DNA of 64,000 nucleotides, taken from an uncultured Bacteroidales bacterium (GTDB lineage Bacteria; Bacteroidota; Bacteroidia; Bacteroidales; Paludibacteraceae). The stretch covers positions 1-64,000 of the forward strand of contig CAMHKW010000007.1 of assembly GCA_946185835.1 (NCBI GenBank), read 5' to 3'. The position numbers were made by a program, and so were the translations under genes. Shown piece after piece: positions 36,757 to 45,493 of this stretch. Every line of letters starts with the position of its first letter. Position 1 is the first letter of the stretch. The notes beneath the pieces are model-generated. The model saw nothing but the letters and a program-made list of their open reading frames with translations, made no database searches and was not told the DNA's origin.

Positions 36757-37362
36757 TTATGCCTCAGCGGCAGCTTCTTTTTCACGCTTCGACTTCACTA
36801 TCTTCTGACTCGACTTCGAGAGGTTCTCTTCGTCCTCCATAAAACGCTTAATCTTACGGATGGCATCTTCATAGCCGGGTATCTGCACCTTCTCGAATAA
36901 GTTTACCTTCTGAGTACTTTTCTTACGTGCATACTCCAATAGTGCAAGCTTTCGACGGCAAAACTCCTCCTCAATGCCAAGCTGAGCCAAGGCTTTCAGC
37001 TGAGTGAAACCATCAGCGTACCACTTAGGTGCCGAAAACAGACTGAACGGCTTTGTCGTATACAACACCTCGTCAAGAACAGGAACACGAACGCCGGCTA
37101 TCTTGCGGACACTCATCTTCACATCGTCGACGTGAAGCAACGAAGTGTCGAACTCACCCCACAGGGCAAGCATCTTGTCGTACCGGGCTATCTGCTCCTC
37201 TATGTCCGACTGAAGCTTGGCAAGTTCGTCTTTCGCTTTCTTGACTTCCATACGCAACGCCGACTCCTTGTTTTTCAAAGTAGGCAACGCCCGAACGCGC
37301 ATCTTCAAATTCTTCTCAAGCGACTGTAACGATGTCTTATTATACTGAAATGTAATTGCCAT
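36757..37362 (-). CDS. ntpD: V-type ATP synthase subunit D
   Basis: 201 aa. The start M-A-I-T-F-Q-Y-N-K-T-S-L lies after a promoter box at 37390-37397; the frame extends further upstream but those codons precede the transcript. The body is two long helices (K-M-R-V-R-A-L-P-T-L-K-N-K-E-S-A-L and the C-terminal I-R-K-I-K-R-F-M-E-D-E-E), the central axle of the motor. In many Bacteroidetes it follows A and B; here it leads its own transcript. Confidence 0.92.
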   Translation of the reverse strand: MAITFQYNKTSLQSLEKNLKMRVRALPTLKNKESALRMEVKKAKDELAKLQSDIEEQIARYDKMLALWGEFDTSLLHVDDVKMSVRKIAGVRVPVLDEVLYTTKPFSLFSAPKWYADGFTQLKALAQLGIEEEFCRRKLALLEYARKKSTQKVNLFEKVQIPGYEDAIRKIKRFMEDEENLSKSSQKIVKSKREKEAAAEA

Positions 37363-37389
37363 ATTGATTTTGATATGTAAATAGCGCCA

Positions 37390-37420
37390 CAAAGGTACTA
37401 TTTTTTTTTGTAACCCGCAA
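37390..37420 (-). promoter_or_regulatory. Promoter of the ntpD-ntpI-ntpK transcript
   Basis: Minus strand TTG (complement of 37418-37420), 20 bp, TACCTTTG (complement of 37390-37397), with the ATG at 37362. Confidence 0.6.
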
Positions 37421-37467
37421 CATTGTATGTTATTTTTGCCGCGTTTTACTTTTCCGCTCACTAAAAA

Positions 37468-37498
37468 TTTGCAGTGTCATATTTTTTTCGTACCTTTG
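37468..37498 (+). promoter_or_regulatory. Promoter of nadC
   Basis: TTTG at 37468-37471, 19 bp, TACCTTTG at 37491-37498: complete match. The transcript would start near 37505 and carry the GTTAGA repeats and one palindrome in its 190-nt leader. Confidence 0.8.
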
Positions 37499-37510
37499 CG
37501 AAAACTTATA

Positions 37511-37596
37511 TTAGACCGCTGCGCTGTTAGATGTTAGACCGCTGCGCTGTTAGATGTTAGACCGCAGCGCTGTTAAACGTTAGACCGCTGCGCATT
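37511..37596 (+). repeat. GTTAGA-family repeats in the nadC leader
   Basis: Four units of TTAGACCGCTGCGCTG with TTAGATG links. The hairpin word in the opposite sense is GCGCAGC (units 1, 2, 4); unit 3 reads GCGCTGC, which keeps the stem but changes the loop. Confidence 0.9.
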
Positions 37597-37601
37597 GGGT
37601 A

Positions 37602-37620
37602 CGCCGGTTTGTAACCGGCG
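37602..37620. repeat. CGCCGGTT/AACCGGCG palindrome
   Basis: Perfect 8-bp stem with a TGT loop, a member of the family repeated at 53.4 kb, 55.2 kb and 62.2-62.4 kb. Beyond it, 37621-37696 holds short GCTACGCTTAGA-like pieces and no gene. Confidence 0.85.
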
Positions 37621-37696
37621 GCAAGTCGCCCCACCCGCTACGCTTTAGAGCGACCACACCCCCGCTACGCTTAGATAAATATAAAATCGACACTAT

Positions 37697-38578
37697 ATGA
37701 AGTACATCACCAGACCTCAGCTTCGCCAACTCATTGAACAATGGTTCAAAGAAGACATCGGCGACGGAGACCACACCTCACTATCATGCATCCCTGCCGA
37801 CGCACAAGGATGCCAGCAACTCATCATCAAAGAAGAAGGCATACTTGCCGGCGTTGAAGTGGCACAAGAAGTAATCAACTACTTCGACCCCGAACTCCGC
37901 GTCGAAGTGTTTCTAAACGATGGCGCACACGTCCGGCCCGGAGACATAGCCTTCCGCGTATATGGAAAGGTCATCTCGCTACTGCAAGTAGAACGAACCA
38001 TGCTCAATATCATGCAACGTATGTCGGGTATCGCCACCACAGCGCACCGCTATCAGTCACTCATCGACGACACCAACTGCAAAGTCCTCGACACTCGGAA
38101 GACCACACCCGGACTTCGACTCTTGGAGAAAGAGGCAGTGGCAATAGGCGGAGGCACCAACCACCGCATCGGACTATACGACATGATACTGCTCAAAGAC
38201 AACCATGTCGACTTCGCAGGTAGCATCACCAACGCCATCAGCCGGGCACAGCAATACTGCAAACGCAAAAACAAAGACCTTAGAATAGAAATAGAGGTAC
38301 GTAACCTCAACGAGCTACAAGAAGCACTCGACACCAACGGCGCTGACCGTATCATGCTCGACAACTTCACACCCGAGCAGACCAAACCCGCAGTCGACAT
38401 AGTGCGCGAATGGGAAAAACAACACGGCAGACATATCGAAATAGAGTCGTCGGGCGGCATCACTCTCGACACCATTCGAGACTACGCACTCGCCGGTGTC
38501 GACTTCGTATCAGTCGGAGCACTAACACACTCCGTCAAGTCGCTCGACATGTCGTTCAAAGCAGTAAAAAAACTTTAA
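37697..38578 (+). CDS. nadC: Nicotinate-nucleotide pyrophosphorylase (carboxylating)
   Basis: 293 aa, normal size. It turns quinolinate and PRPP into nicotinate mononucleotide in NAD synthesis. Motifs: E-D-I-G-D-G-D-H-T near the start, D-T-R-K-T-T-P-G-L-R in the middle, G-G-G-T-N-H-R-I-G-L-Y-D, L-K-D-N-H and the C-terminal S-S-G-G-I. The leader contains dispersed repeats. The M24 peptidase gene follows after 25 bp. Confidence 0.96.
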   Translation: MKYITRPQLRQLIEQWFKEDIGDGDHTSLSCIPADAQGCQQLIIKEEGILAGVEVAQEVINYFDPELRVEVFLNDGAHVRPGDIAFRVYGKVISLLQVERTMLNIMQRMSGIATTAHRYQSLIDDTNCKVLDTRKTTPGLRLLEKEAVAIGGGTNHRIGLYDMILLKDNHVDFAGSITNAISRAQQYCKRKNKDLRIEIEVRNLNELQEALDTNGADRIMLDNFTPEQTKPAVDIVREWEKQHGRHIEIESSGGITLDTIRDYALAGVDFVSVGALTHSVKSLDMSFKAVKKL

Positions 38579-38603
38579 TAAAACCATTAACATATCGTCA
38601 CTC

Positions 38604-40400
38604 ATGCAAACAACAGAAAAACTGGCAGCTCTTCGTGAGCTGATGACACAACATAATCTCGATGCCTACATCATTCCCTCCACCGACCCGCACAACTCCG
38701 AATATATGGCAGACACCTTCAAAGAGGTGCTCTGGCTTTCAGGCTTCAAAGGCGAGGCAGGCACTATCGTCGTAACAGCTACGGCAGCTCTGCTCTGGAC
38801 CGACTCACGCTACTACCTGCAAGCCGACAAGGAACTCAACGGCACCACTATACAGCTGATGCGCGAAAGCGACATCGACACCCCTTCGATACAGGAATGG
38901 CTGTGCTCTAACCTCAAAGCAGGAATGCGAGTAGGCGTCAACCCGCTTATGTACACAGCACGCAGCTACAGCGAACTAAGCCGGCAGCTATCGGGTAGCG
39001 ACCTCGAATTAGCAAGCGCCGACCTCATCAGCCCCCTGTGGACTAACCGCCCGCAACAACCCATGACACAAGCATACGAGTATAGCGCACAATACGCCGG
39101 CGAGACCACTGCCGACAAGCTGCTTCGCACAAGGCAACAGATGACACAAAACAAAGCCGACATCATGCTCGTATCTGCTCTCGACGAGATAGCATGGCTG
39201 CTCAACATCAGAGCACTCGACGTCGACTTCAACCCCGTCCTGATAAGCTACCTTATCGTCGGACAACAACAATGCACACTCTTCGTCTGCCACCAAAAGA
39301 TAGACGAACCTACCCGACGCTACCTCACCGACAATGGCGTACAGATAGCAGAATACAACGACATCTTCACTTCACTAAACAACCTGCCCGCCGGTACCGC
39401 CGTCATGTTCGACCCCGCCCAACTCAACCGAGCACTGCAAGAAGCCATACCTCAGACTTGCAAACAGATAGAAGCTGCCTCGCCCGTCAAACTCATGAAG
39501 AGCCTGAAAAACGAACGCGAGATAGAAGGCGAACGAAAGGCCATGCAAAAAGATGGTGTCGCACTCACACGTTTCTTCAAATGGCTCGAACAAGAAGCCT
39601 TTGCCAACGGACAGACACCAACAGAATGCGACCTGATGGACAAACTGCATAGCTTCAGAGCACAAATGGACAACTTCGTCGTCGAGAGCTTCGGAACGAT
39701 AGCCGGCTACAACGGCAACGGTGCCATAGTGCACTACGAAGCTACACCCGCCGACTGCGCCGTGGTGCGCCCCGAAGGTATGCTGCTGCTCGACTCAGGA
39801 GGACAGTATCTCGACGGAACAACCGACATCACACGTACCGTATGGCTCGGTGGCAACATACCACAGCAAGCTAAACTCGACTACACCTACGTTCTCAAAG
39901 GACATATCGCCCTTGCTACCATCCGCTGGCCCAAAGGCACCAGAGGCAACCAACTCGACGCTCTCGCCAAACAATACATGTGGCAAGCAGGCATCACCTA
40001 CGGACACGGCACCGGACACGGCGTGGGACACTTCCTATGCTGCCACGAAGGACCACAAAACGTACGCACCGACATGAACCCCACACAACTGCAAGTCGGA
40101 CAGATATGCTCCGACGAACCCGGCATCTACCGTACCGGCAAATGGGGTATACGCACCGAAAACCTCGTCGTCGTACAACCCGTCGACAAGACAGATGCCG
40201 CCACCACCGACGACAACTTCCTCTGCTGGGAGACACTCACTCTCTGTTTCTACGACACACAACTAATAGAGATGAGTCTCATGTCCAAAGACGAAATCGA
40301 TTGGATCAACAACTACCACAAAAAGGTATACCAAACACTCAAACCTCTACTCAACACCGACGAAGCAGCGTGGCTCGAAAACAAATGCAAAGCTTTGTGA
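38604..40400 (+). CDS. M24 aminopeptidase P-type Xaa-Pro peptidase
   Basis: 598 aa. Two creatinase-like N-terminal domains (about 1-310) and a pita-bread metalloprotease domain (about 315-540). Metal ligands are seen as D in L-L-L-D-S-G-G and in T-D-I-T-R-T, H in G-T-G-H-G-V-G-H, and E in D-E-P-G-I-Y and R-T-E-N-L. It removes N-terminal residues before proline. Cytoplasmic: no signal peptide. The three-domain length matches the eukaryote-like/Bacteroidetes APP group rather than E. coli PepP. Weak terminator hairpin just after. Confidence 0.92.
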   Translation: MQTTEKLAALRELMTQHNLDAYIIPSTDPHNSEYMADTFKEVLWLSGFKGEAGTIVVTATAALLWTDSRYYLQADKELNGTTIQLMRESDIDTPSIQEWLCSNLKAGMRVGVNPLMYTARSYSELSRQLSGSDLELASADLISPLWTNRPQQPMTQAYEYSAQYAGETTADKLLRTRQQMTQNKADIMLVSALDEIAWLLNIRALDVDFNPVLISYLIVGQQQCTLFVCHQKIDEPTRRYLTDNGVQIAEYNDIFTSLNNLPAGTAVMFDPAQLNRALQEAIPQTCKQIEAASPVKLMKSLKNEREIEGERKAMQKDGVALTRFFKWLEQEAFANGQTPTECDLMDKLHSFRAQMDNFVVESFGTIAGYNGNGAIVHYEATPADCAVVRPEGMLLLDSGGQYLDGTTDITRTVWLGGNIPQQAKLDYTYVLKGHIALATIRWPKGTRGNQLDALAKQYMWQAGITYGHGTGHGVGHFLCCHEGPQNVRTDMNPTQLQVGQICSDEPGIYRTGKWGIRTENLVVVQPVDKTDAATTDDNFLCWETLTLCFYDTQLIEMSLMSKDEIDWINNYHKKVYQTLKPLLNTDEAAWLENKCKAL

Positions 40401-40404
40401 TTTC

Positions 40405-40421
40405 AAATCGCTTAACGATTT
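40405..40421 (+). terminator. Weak terminator after the M24 peptidase gene
   Basis: AAATCG pairs with CGATTT around CTTAA, followed by ATTCCTTTTT. Short stem, hence modest confidence. The rest of the gap to argS shows no clear promoter. Confidence 0.5.
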
Positions 40422-40536
40422 ATTCCTTTTTATAACTTAAGTTTCTCAGACCAGATAAAATTCATGAAAAATTAATGAATAATTAATTATAATTCGTGTT
40501 TATATCTGCACAAACTTTAATTCATATCTTACCAAC

Positions 40537-42324
40537 ATGACTCTCGAACAAACACTCACTCAACACATCTGTCAGGCAGCAAAAGCAATCTTCAATACCG
40601 ACCTCGACTCTCGCCTCGTACAACTGCAAAAGACGAAAAAAGAGTTCGAAGGCAATATCACGCTCGTCGTCTTTCCGTTTGTAAAGATGCTGCGCCGTGC
40701 TCCTCAAGAAGTGGCACAACAGATAGGCAACTACCTCGCTGACAATGCACCGGAAGTCGAGAAATATAACGTCGTGCAAGGCTTTCTGAACATCACCATC
40801 GCCAAGACTTACTGGGCTCAGCTGTTAGAGCAGATTTACCATACCGACAACTACGGATTCATCCCCGTAACACCCGACAGCAAACTCATGATGGTTGAAT
40901 ACTCATCGCCCAACACCAACAAACCACTGCACCTCGGACATGTGCGCAACAACCTGCTCGGATATTCAATAGCCAAAATACAAGAGGCTAACGGATGGAA
41001 AGTCATTAAAACCAATATAGTCAACGACAGAGGCATACATATCTGCAAGTCGATGCTGGCATGGCAACTCTACGGCAACGGAGAGACACCTGCCTCATCC
41101 GGAAAGAAAGGTGACCACCTCATAGGCGACTACTACGTCCTCTTCGACCGAAAACTCAAACAACAAATTGAGCAACTTGTCGACAGCGGCGTTGACATCG
41201 AAAAAGCTAAACAAGAAGCACCACTCATCAAGCAAGCACACGACATGCTACGACGTTGGGAACAAGGCGACCCCGAAGTAAGACAACTCTGGCAAATGAT
41301 GAACCAATGGGTGTACGACGGATTCGACCAAACTTATAAGATGATGGGAGTCGATTTCGACAAGATATACTACGAGTCGAATACCTATCTCGAAGGGAAA
41401 CAAGAGGTCCTTCGCGGACTCGAACAAGGAATATTCGTCAAGCACGAGGACGGCTCCGTTTGGGCTGACCTCACCAAAGACGGACTCGACGAGAAGATAC
41501 TGCTACGCTCCGACGGCACTTCGGTATATATCACACAAGACATCGGAACTGCCAAACTGCGCTACCAAGACTTCCCAATCGACAAAATGGTATACGTCGT
41601 CGGCAACGAACAAGAGTACCACTTCAAAGTGCTCAGCATCATACTCGACCGACTCGGCTTCCGATTCGGAAAAGACCTCGTACACTTCTCATACGGAATG
41701 GTCGAACTGCCTAACGGAAAGATGAAATCCAGAGAAGGTACCGTCGTCGACGCCGACGACCTCATGCAAGAGATGATCCTGCAAGCTAAAGAAGTAAGCA
41801 AAGACAAGACTTCTAAACTAACCGACATCAGCACCGAAGAAGCCGACGACATAGCACGCAAAGTCGGACTGGGAGCTCTCAAATACTTCATACTCAAAGT
41901 CGACCCCAGAAAAAACATGCTCTTCAACCCTGAAGAGTCAATCGACTTCAACGGCAATACCGGACCTTTCATCCAGTATACCTACGCACGCATCCGAAGC
42001 CTGCAACGCAAAGCCACCGAGCAAGACCTGAACGCAGCAAACAACACTTATCAACCACAAGACAAAGAAGTGGAACTCATTCAGCGACTTGCAGACTTCC
42101 CAACGGTACTTCACCAAGCTGGTATCGACTTCTCACCCGCACTGATTGCTAACTACTGTTACGCCTTAGCCTCCGACTTCAACTCCTTCTACCACGACTA
42201 CTCCGTTCTCGGAGAACCGGATGCAGCCATTCGCCGATTCCGACTGATGCTTGCTGCTACCATAGGAGATATTCTCAAAGAAGGAATGCAACTGTTAGGC
42301 ATCGAGATGCCCGAACGAATGTAA
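40537..42324 (+). CDS. argS: Arginyl-tRNA synthetase
   Basis: 595 aa, class I synthetase. N-terminal tRNA-contact domain (about 1-110), then S-S-P-N-T-N-K-P-L-H-L-G-H (the HIGH motif), G-K-M-K-S-R-E-G (in place of KMSKS, common in ArgRS) and a helical anticodon-binding end. Gap 40401-40536 before it is AT-rich. The CapA-like gene starts 3 bp after its stop codon. Confidence 0.97.
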   Translation: MTLEQTLTQHICQAAKAIFNTDLDSRLVQLQKTKKEFEGNITLVVFPFVKMLRRAPQEVAQQIGNYLADNAPEVEKYNVVQGFLNITIAKTYWAQLLEQIYHTDNYGFIPVTPDSKLMMVEYSSPNTNKPLHLGHVRNNLLGYSIAKIQEANGWKVIKTNIVNDRGIHICKSMLAWQLYGNGETPASSGKKGDHLIGDYYVLFDRKLKQQIEQLVDSGVDIEKAKQEAPLIKQAHDMLRRWEQGDPEVRQLWQMMNQWVYDGFDQTYKMMGVDFDKIYYESNTYLEGKQEVLRGLEQGIFVKHEDGSVWADLTKDGLDEKILLRSDGTSVYITQDIGTAKLRYQDFPIDKMVYVVGNEQEYHFKVLSIILDRLGFRFGKDLVHFSYGMVELPNGKMKSREGTVVDADDLMQEMILQAKEVSKDKTSKLTDISTEEADDIARKVGLGALKYFILKVDPRKNMLFNPEESIDFNGNTGPFIQYTYARIRSLQRKATEQDLNAANNTYQPQDKEVELIQRLADFPTVLHQAGIDFSPALIANYCYALASDFNSFYHDYSVLGEPDAAIRRFRLMLAATIGDILKEGMQLLGIEMPERM

Positions 42325-42327
42325 CAC

Positions 42328-43422
42328 TTGAGACGCCTGCTACCTATATTGTTGCTGGCATGGGGATTACTATACTCTCATGCACAAGACCGGGTGACGC
42401 TGCTCTTCGCCGGAGACGCCATGCAGCACACCCCACAACATGCGGCTGCATGGTTACCCAAAGAGCAACGATACGACTATTCAGACAGCTTCACTTATCT
42501 GCTTCCTTATCTGCAATATGCGGATCTGTCGGTAGCGAACCTCGAGGTTCCGCTTGCCGGCAAACCGTATACCGGCTACCCGCGCTTCTCAGCACCCGAC
42601 GAATGGGCAAAGGCACTGCACAACGCAGGATTCAACGTGCTCACCATTGCCAACAACCACGTCTTCGACAAAGCCGACAAAGGACTTAACAGCACCATCA
42701 ACACCCTATGCGCCGACAATATTCTCTTTGCCGGCGCATATCGCGACTCCCTACAGCGAGACACAATCTACCCTCTTATCGTCGACATCGAAAGCATCAG
42801 AATAGCTTTTCTGAACTTCACCTACGGCACTAACGGCATACACGTCACTCCACCTTGCTGCGTCAACCTGATAGACACCACACAGATTCTATCTGACATC
42901 ACTAAAGCAAGACAACTCGGTGCCAACATCATCATCGCTCTGCCACACTGGGGACAAGAATACAAACTCAAAAGCAACCGACAACAGCAAGAACTCGCCC
43001 ATTGGCTACTCTCACACCACGTCGACGCCATCGTGGGAACACACCCGCATGTCGTGCAAGACGCACAACTCATACCACTCGACGACAAAGTAATACCTAT
43101 CGTCTATTCCCTTGGCAACCTCATAAGCAACCAACGATGGAAAAACAGCAACGGAGGTATCATCCTGAGCATCGACATCTCCACCAAGACAAAAAAAATA
43201 ATAGACGTAGCCATGATGCCTGTCTACGTCTATAAGGGTTCACTCGGCGCAGGAGTCAAATACTATCTCATTCCCACATCCGACTATATCGAAGGTAATC
43301 TGCCGTTCAGCCTGCCGGAATATGCCGAACGCGAACTACGCCTTCACCATCACTCTACTGTAGCTCGACTGCCACAACTCAGAGTTATCAAGCTCTCTTC
43401 AGCAGTGCCGCTAAAAGATTGA
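42328..43422 (+). CDS. CapA-like secreted metallophosphatase-fold protein
   Basis: 364 aa from a TTG start directly after argS; the next ATG would remove the signal peptide (L-L-P-I-L-L-L-A-W-G-L-L-Y-S-H-A). The mature protein has L-L-F-A-G-D-A-M, A-N-L-E-V-P-L-A-G, A-N-N-H-V-F-D, P-H-W-G-Q-E-Y and G-T-H-P-H-V-V, which are the metal-site motifs of the poly-gamma-glutamate synthesis CapA/PgsA family. Its real reaction outside capsule makers is unknown. Its last 35 bp overlap the end of convergent pssA. Confidence 0.88.
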   Translation: MRRLLPILLLAWGLLYSHAQDRVTLLFAGDAMQHTPQHAAAWLPKEQRYDYSDSFTYLLPYLQYADLSVANLEVPLAGKPYTGYPRFSAPDEWAKALHNAGFNVLTIANNHVFDKADKGLNSTINTLCADNILFAGAYRDSLQRDTIYPLIVDIESIRIAFLNFTYGTNGIHVTPPCCVNLIDTTQILSDITKARQLGANIIIALPHWGQEYKLKSNRQQQELAHWLLSHHVDAIVGTHPHVVQDAQLIPLDDKVIPIVYSLGNLISNQRWKNSNGGIILSIDISTKTKKIIDVAMMPVYVYKGSLGAGVKYYLIPTSDYIEGNLPFSLPEYAERELRLHHHSTVARLPQLRVIKLSSAVPLKD

Positions 43423-44095
43423 TCAGCACATATATCGTTATCAGCAATGCTCCTGCCGGCAGCCACCAACGATATAGCACATATCCCACTATCCAGAACA
43501 CTAACAACAACACGGCTGTCAGCATCAGCAGCCCCTGTAGCTTGTACTCTCTAAAGTCGAGACGCTTCATCTTCAACGAGAAGAAAGGTATCTCCGACAC
43601 CAATAGGTAACATGACAACAGTGAAAGGAGCAATACTGCCACATACACCCACAATGCCGGATGCATACAGCTCTCCACAAAGCAAGACAACGATGCCCAG
43701 AAGATAGCGTTGGCAGGCGTGGCAAGACCTATGAAAGAAGACGTCTGACGCTCGTCAAGGTTGAACTTAGCCAACCGAAGCGCCGAGAAGGCTGACATCA
43801 ACAATGCCACCATAGCCCAGTAGCCTAAACCATTCGACAACGACACATACGCCATCATCGATGGTGCAACACCGAACGTCACCACGTCGGCAAGAGAATC
43901 AAGCTCCTTGCCTATCGGGTTGGCAACGCCAAGAAGACGAGCCGAGAAACCATCGAAGAAGTCGAATACAGCGCCAACGATGATAAACAGATACGCCATA
44001 TACAACTCATGATGAGTGGCAAAACCTATGGCTACTACACCACTCAACAGATTACAACAAGTGATGATATTCGGAATATGCTGTCTTATTCTCAT
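43388..44095 (-). CDS. pssA: CDP-diacylglycerol-serine O-phosphatidyltransferase
   Basis: 235 aa with several membrane helices. The CDP-alcohol transferase motif is intact: D-F-F-D-G-F-S-A-R followed by G-K-E-L-D-S-L-A-D. It makes phosphatidylserine, the precursor of phosphatidylethanolamine. The C-terminal coding end overlaps the convergent CapA-like gene by 35 bp, an unusually long tail-to-tail overlap. Confidence 0.93.
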   Translation of the reverse strand: MRIRQHIPNIITCCNLLSGVVAIGFATHHELYMAYLFIIVGAVFDFFDGFSARLLGVANPIGKELDSLADVVTFGVAPSMMAYVSLSNGLGYWAMVALLMSAFSALRLAKFNLDERQTSSFIGLATPANAIFWASLSCFVESCMHPALWVYVAVLLLSLLSCYLLVSEIPFFSLKMKRLDFREYKLQGLLMLTAVLLLVFWIVGYVLYRWWLPAGALLITIYVLINLLAALLKRA

Positions 44096-44139
44096 ACTTT
44101 CTTAATTTAAGAACAACAATCTATCTAATCGTTTTAAGT

Positions 44140-45474
44140 TTATTTCTTACCATAATCAGGGTCGACACTGCGATGAGCAAGCCATGTTACAAGCAACGTC
44201 GCTGCCGAGCACGCTATCACAAGCCAGAAGAATGCCTCGTAGCCTATCGCCATCTCTATCTTACCCGCCACAAAACCCGGCAACATCATCGACAATGCCA
44301 TAAAGGCTGTGCAGATGGCATAATGCGACGTCTTGAACTCACCCTCCGAGAAATACATCATATACATCAAATATGCTGTAAAACCGAAGCCGTAGCCAAA
44401 CTGCTCTATAGAGATAGCAGCACCTATCAGCCATTGGTTAGTGGGCAATGCCGTCGCTAAATACACAAAGGTCAGACAAGGCAACGTCATGCAAGCTGCC
44501 ATCCACCACAACGAACGCTTCAGTCCGTAGTGCGAGATAAACACACCACCTACTATTCCGCCAAGCAGAAGGAAGATAACACCTATAGTGCCGTAAAGCA
44601 GCCCTACCATGTCGGTATCTAAACCCAGTCCGCCACCTATTATCTGTCCTGCTCCGTTAAGCACCACGTCACGCTGGTCGACAAGGAAAGGTTGGCACAG
44701 CTTTATCAGAAAGCCCTCCGGCAGACGATACAAGAGCATAAACGCTATCGCAAGCCACACCCCCTTCTTGGTAAAGAAAGTGGCAAACGAGTTGCCAAGC
44801 TCCGACCACTGCGACTTCTCACCCTCAGCCGACTGACGCGGACGGTCGTTGGCGGACTTAGGCAAGGCGAAGATATGATATAGTGTTATCACGAACATCA
44901 CCACTGCCGTCACACCAAGCGTCACCTGCCATGAGAACGGGATGTCGTCGGTCGACTTCTCTACCCTACCTGCAATAAAGACAAGCACACCCTGACCGAA
45001 GACAGAAGCAATACGGTAGAAAGTGGAACGGATACCGATAAACGCAGCCTGACTGCTCGGACTATGAGCCAACATATAATAGCCGTCGGCAGCTATATCA
45101 TGTGTCGCCGAAGCAAAGGCTGCTATGATAAACAATATCAAAGTCAACGTAAACAGACTCACCGAAGTGCCCTTCGCTGCTATAGTGGCGGCATCAGGCG
45201 TCGGCAGAGTAAACGTCAGAAGCACACACAACGCCGTAAGCAAAACCTGCATCGACACTATCCACCAGCGCTTCGTCTTTACCACATCCACTATCGGACT
45301 CCATATACCCTTCAAAAACCAAGGGAAATAAAGCAAGGTGGTGAAAAACGCTAACTCATCGTTCGGAACACCCATCTTGGCAAACATCATCACCGAGATG
45401 TTATTCACTAAAAAATATGGTACGCCTTCTGCAAAATATAGAGTCGGCACCCAAAACCATGGAGACTGTTTCAT
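44140..45474 (-). CDS. AmpG-like MFS transporter
   Basis: 444 aa from M-K-Q-S-P-W-F-W; the longer frame adds a hydrophilic tail with no support. Twelve helices. L-Y-F-A-E-G-V-P-Y near the start and the A-S-A-T-H-D-I-A-A-D-G-Y motif around residue 130 are typical of the AmpG/SLC33-like group that imports muropeptides or related small molecules. It follows the phosphodiester glycosidase gene by 19 bp, hinting that it may take up products of cell-wall or glycan turnover. Substrate unproven. Confidence 0.85.
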   Translation of the reverse strand: MKQSPWFWVPTLYFAEGVPYFLVNNISVMMFAKMGVPNDELAFFTTLLYFPWFLKGIWSPIVDVVKTKRWWIVSMQVLLTALCVLLTFTLPTPDAATIAAKGTSVSLFTLTLILFIIAAFASATHDIAADGYYMLAHSPSSQAAFIGIRSTFYRIASVFGQGVLVFIAGRVEKSTDDIPFSWQVTLGVTAVVMFVITLYHIFALPKSANDRPRQSAEGEKSQWSELGNSFATFFTKKGVWLAIAFMLLYRLPEGFLIKLCQPFLVDQRDVVLNGAGQIIGGGLGLDTDMVGLLYGTIGVIFLLLGGIVGGVFISHYGLKRSLWWMAACMTLPCLTFVYLATALPTNQWLIGAAISIEQFGYGFGFTAYLMYMMYFSEGEFKTSHYAICTAFMALSMMLPGFVAGKIEMAIGYEAFFWLVIACSAATLLVTWLAHRSVDPDYGKK

Positions 45475-45493
45475 GTATTCTGTCTGTTTTTCG

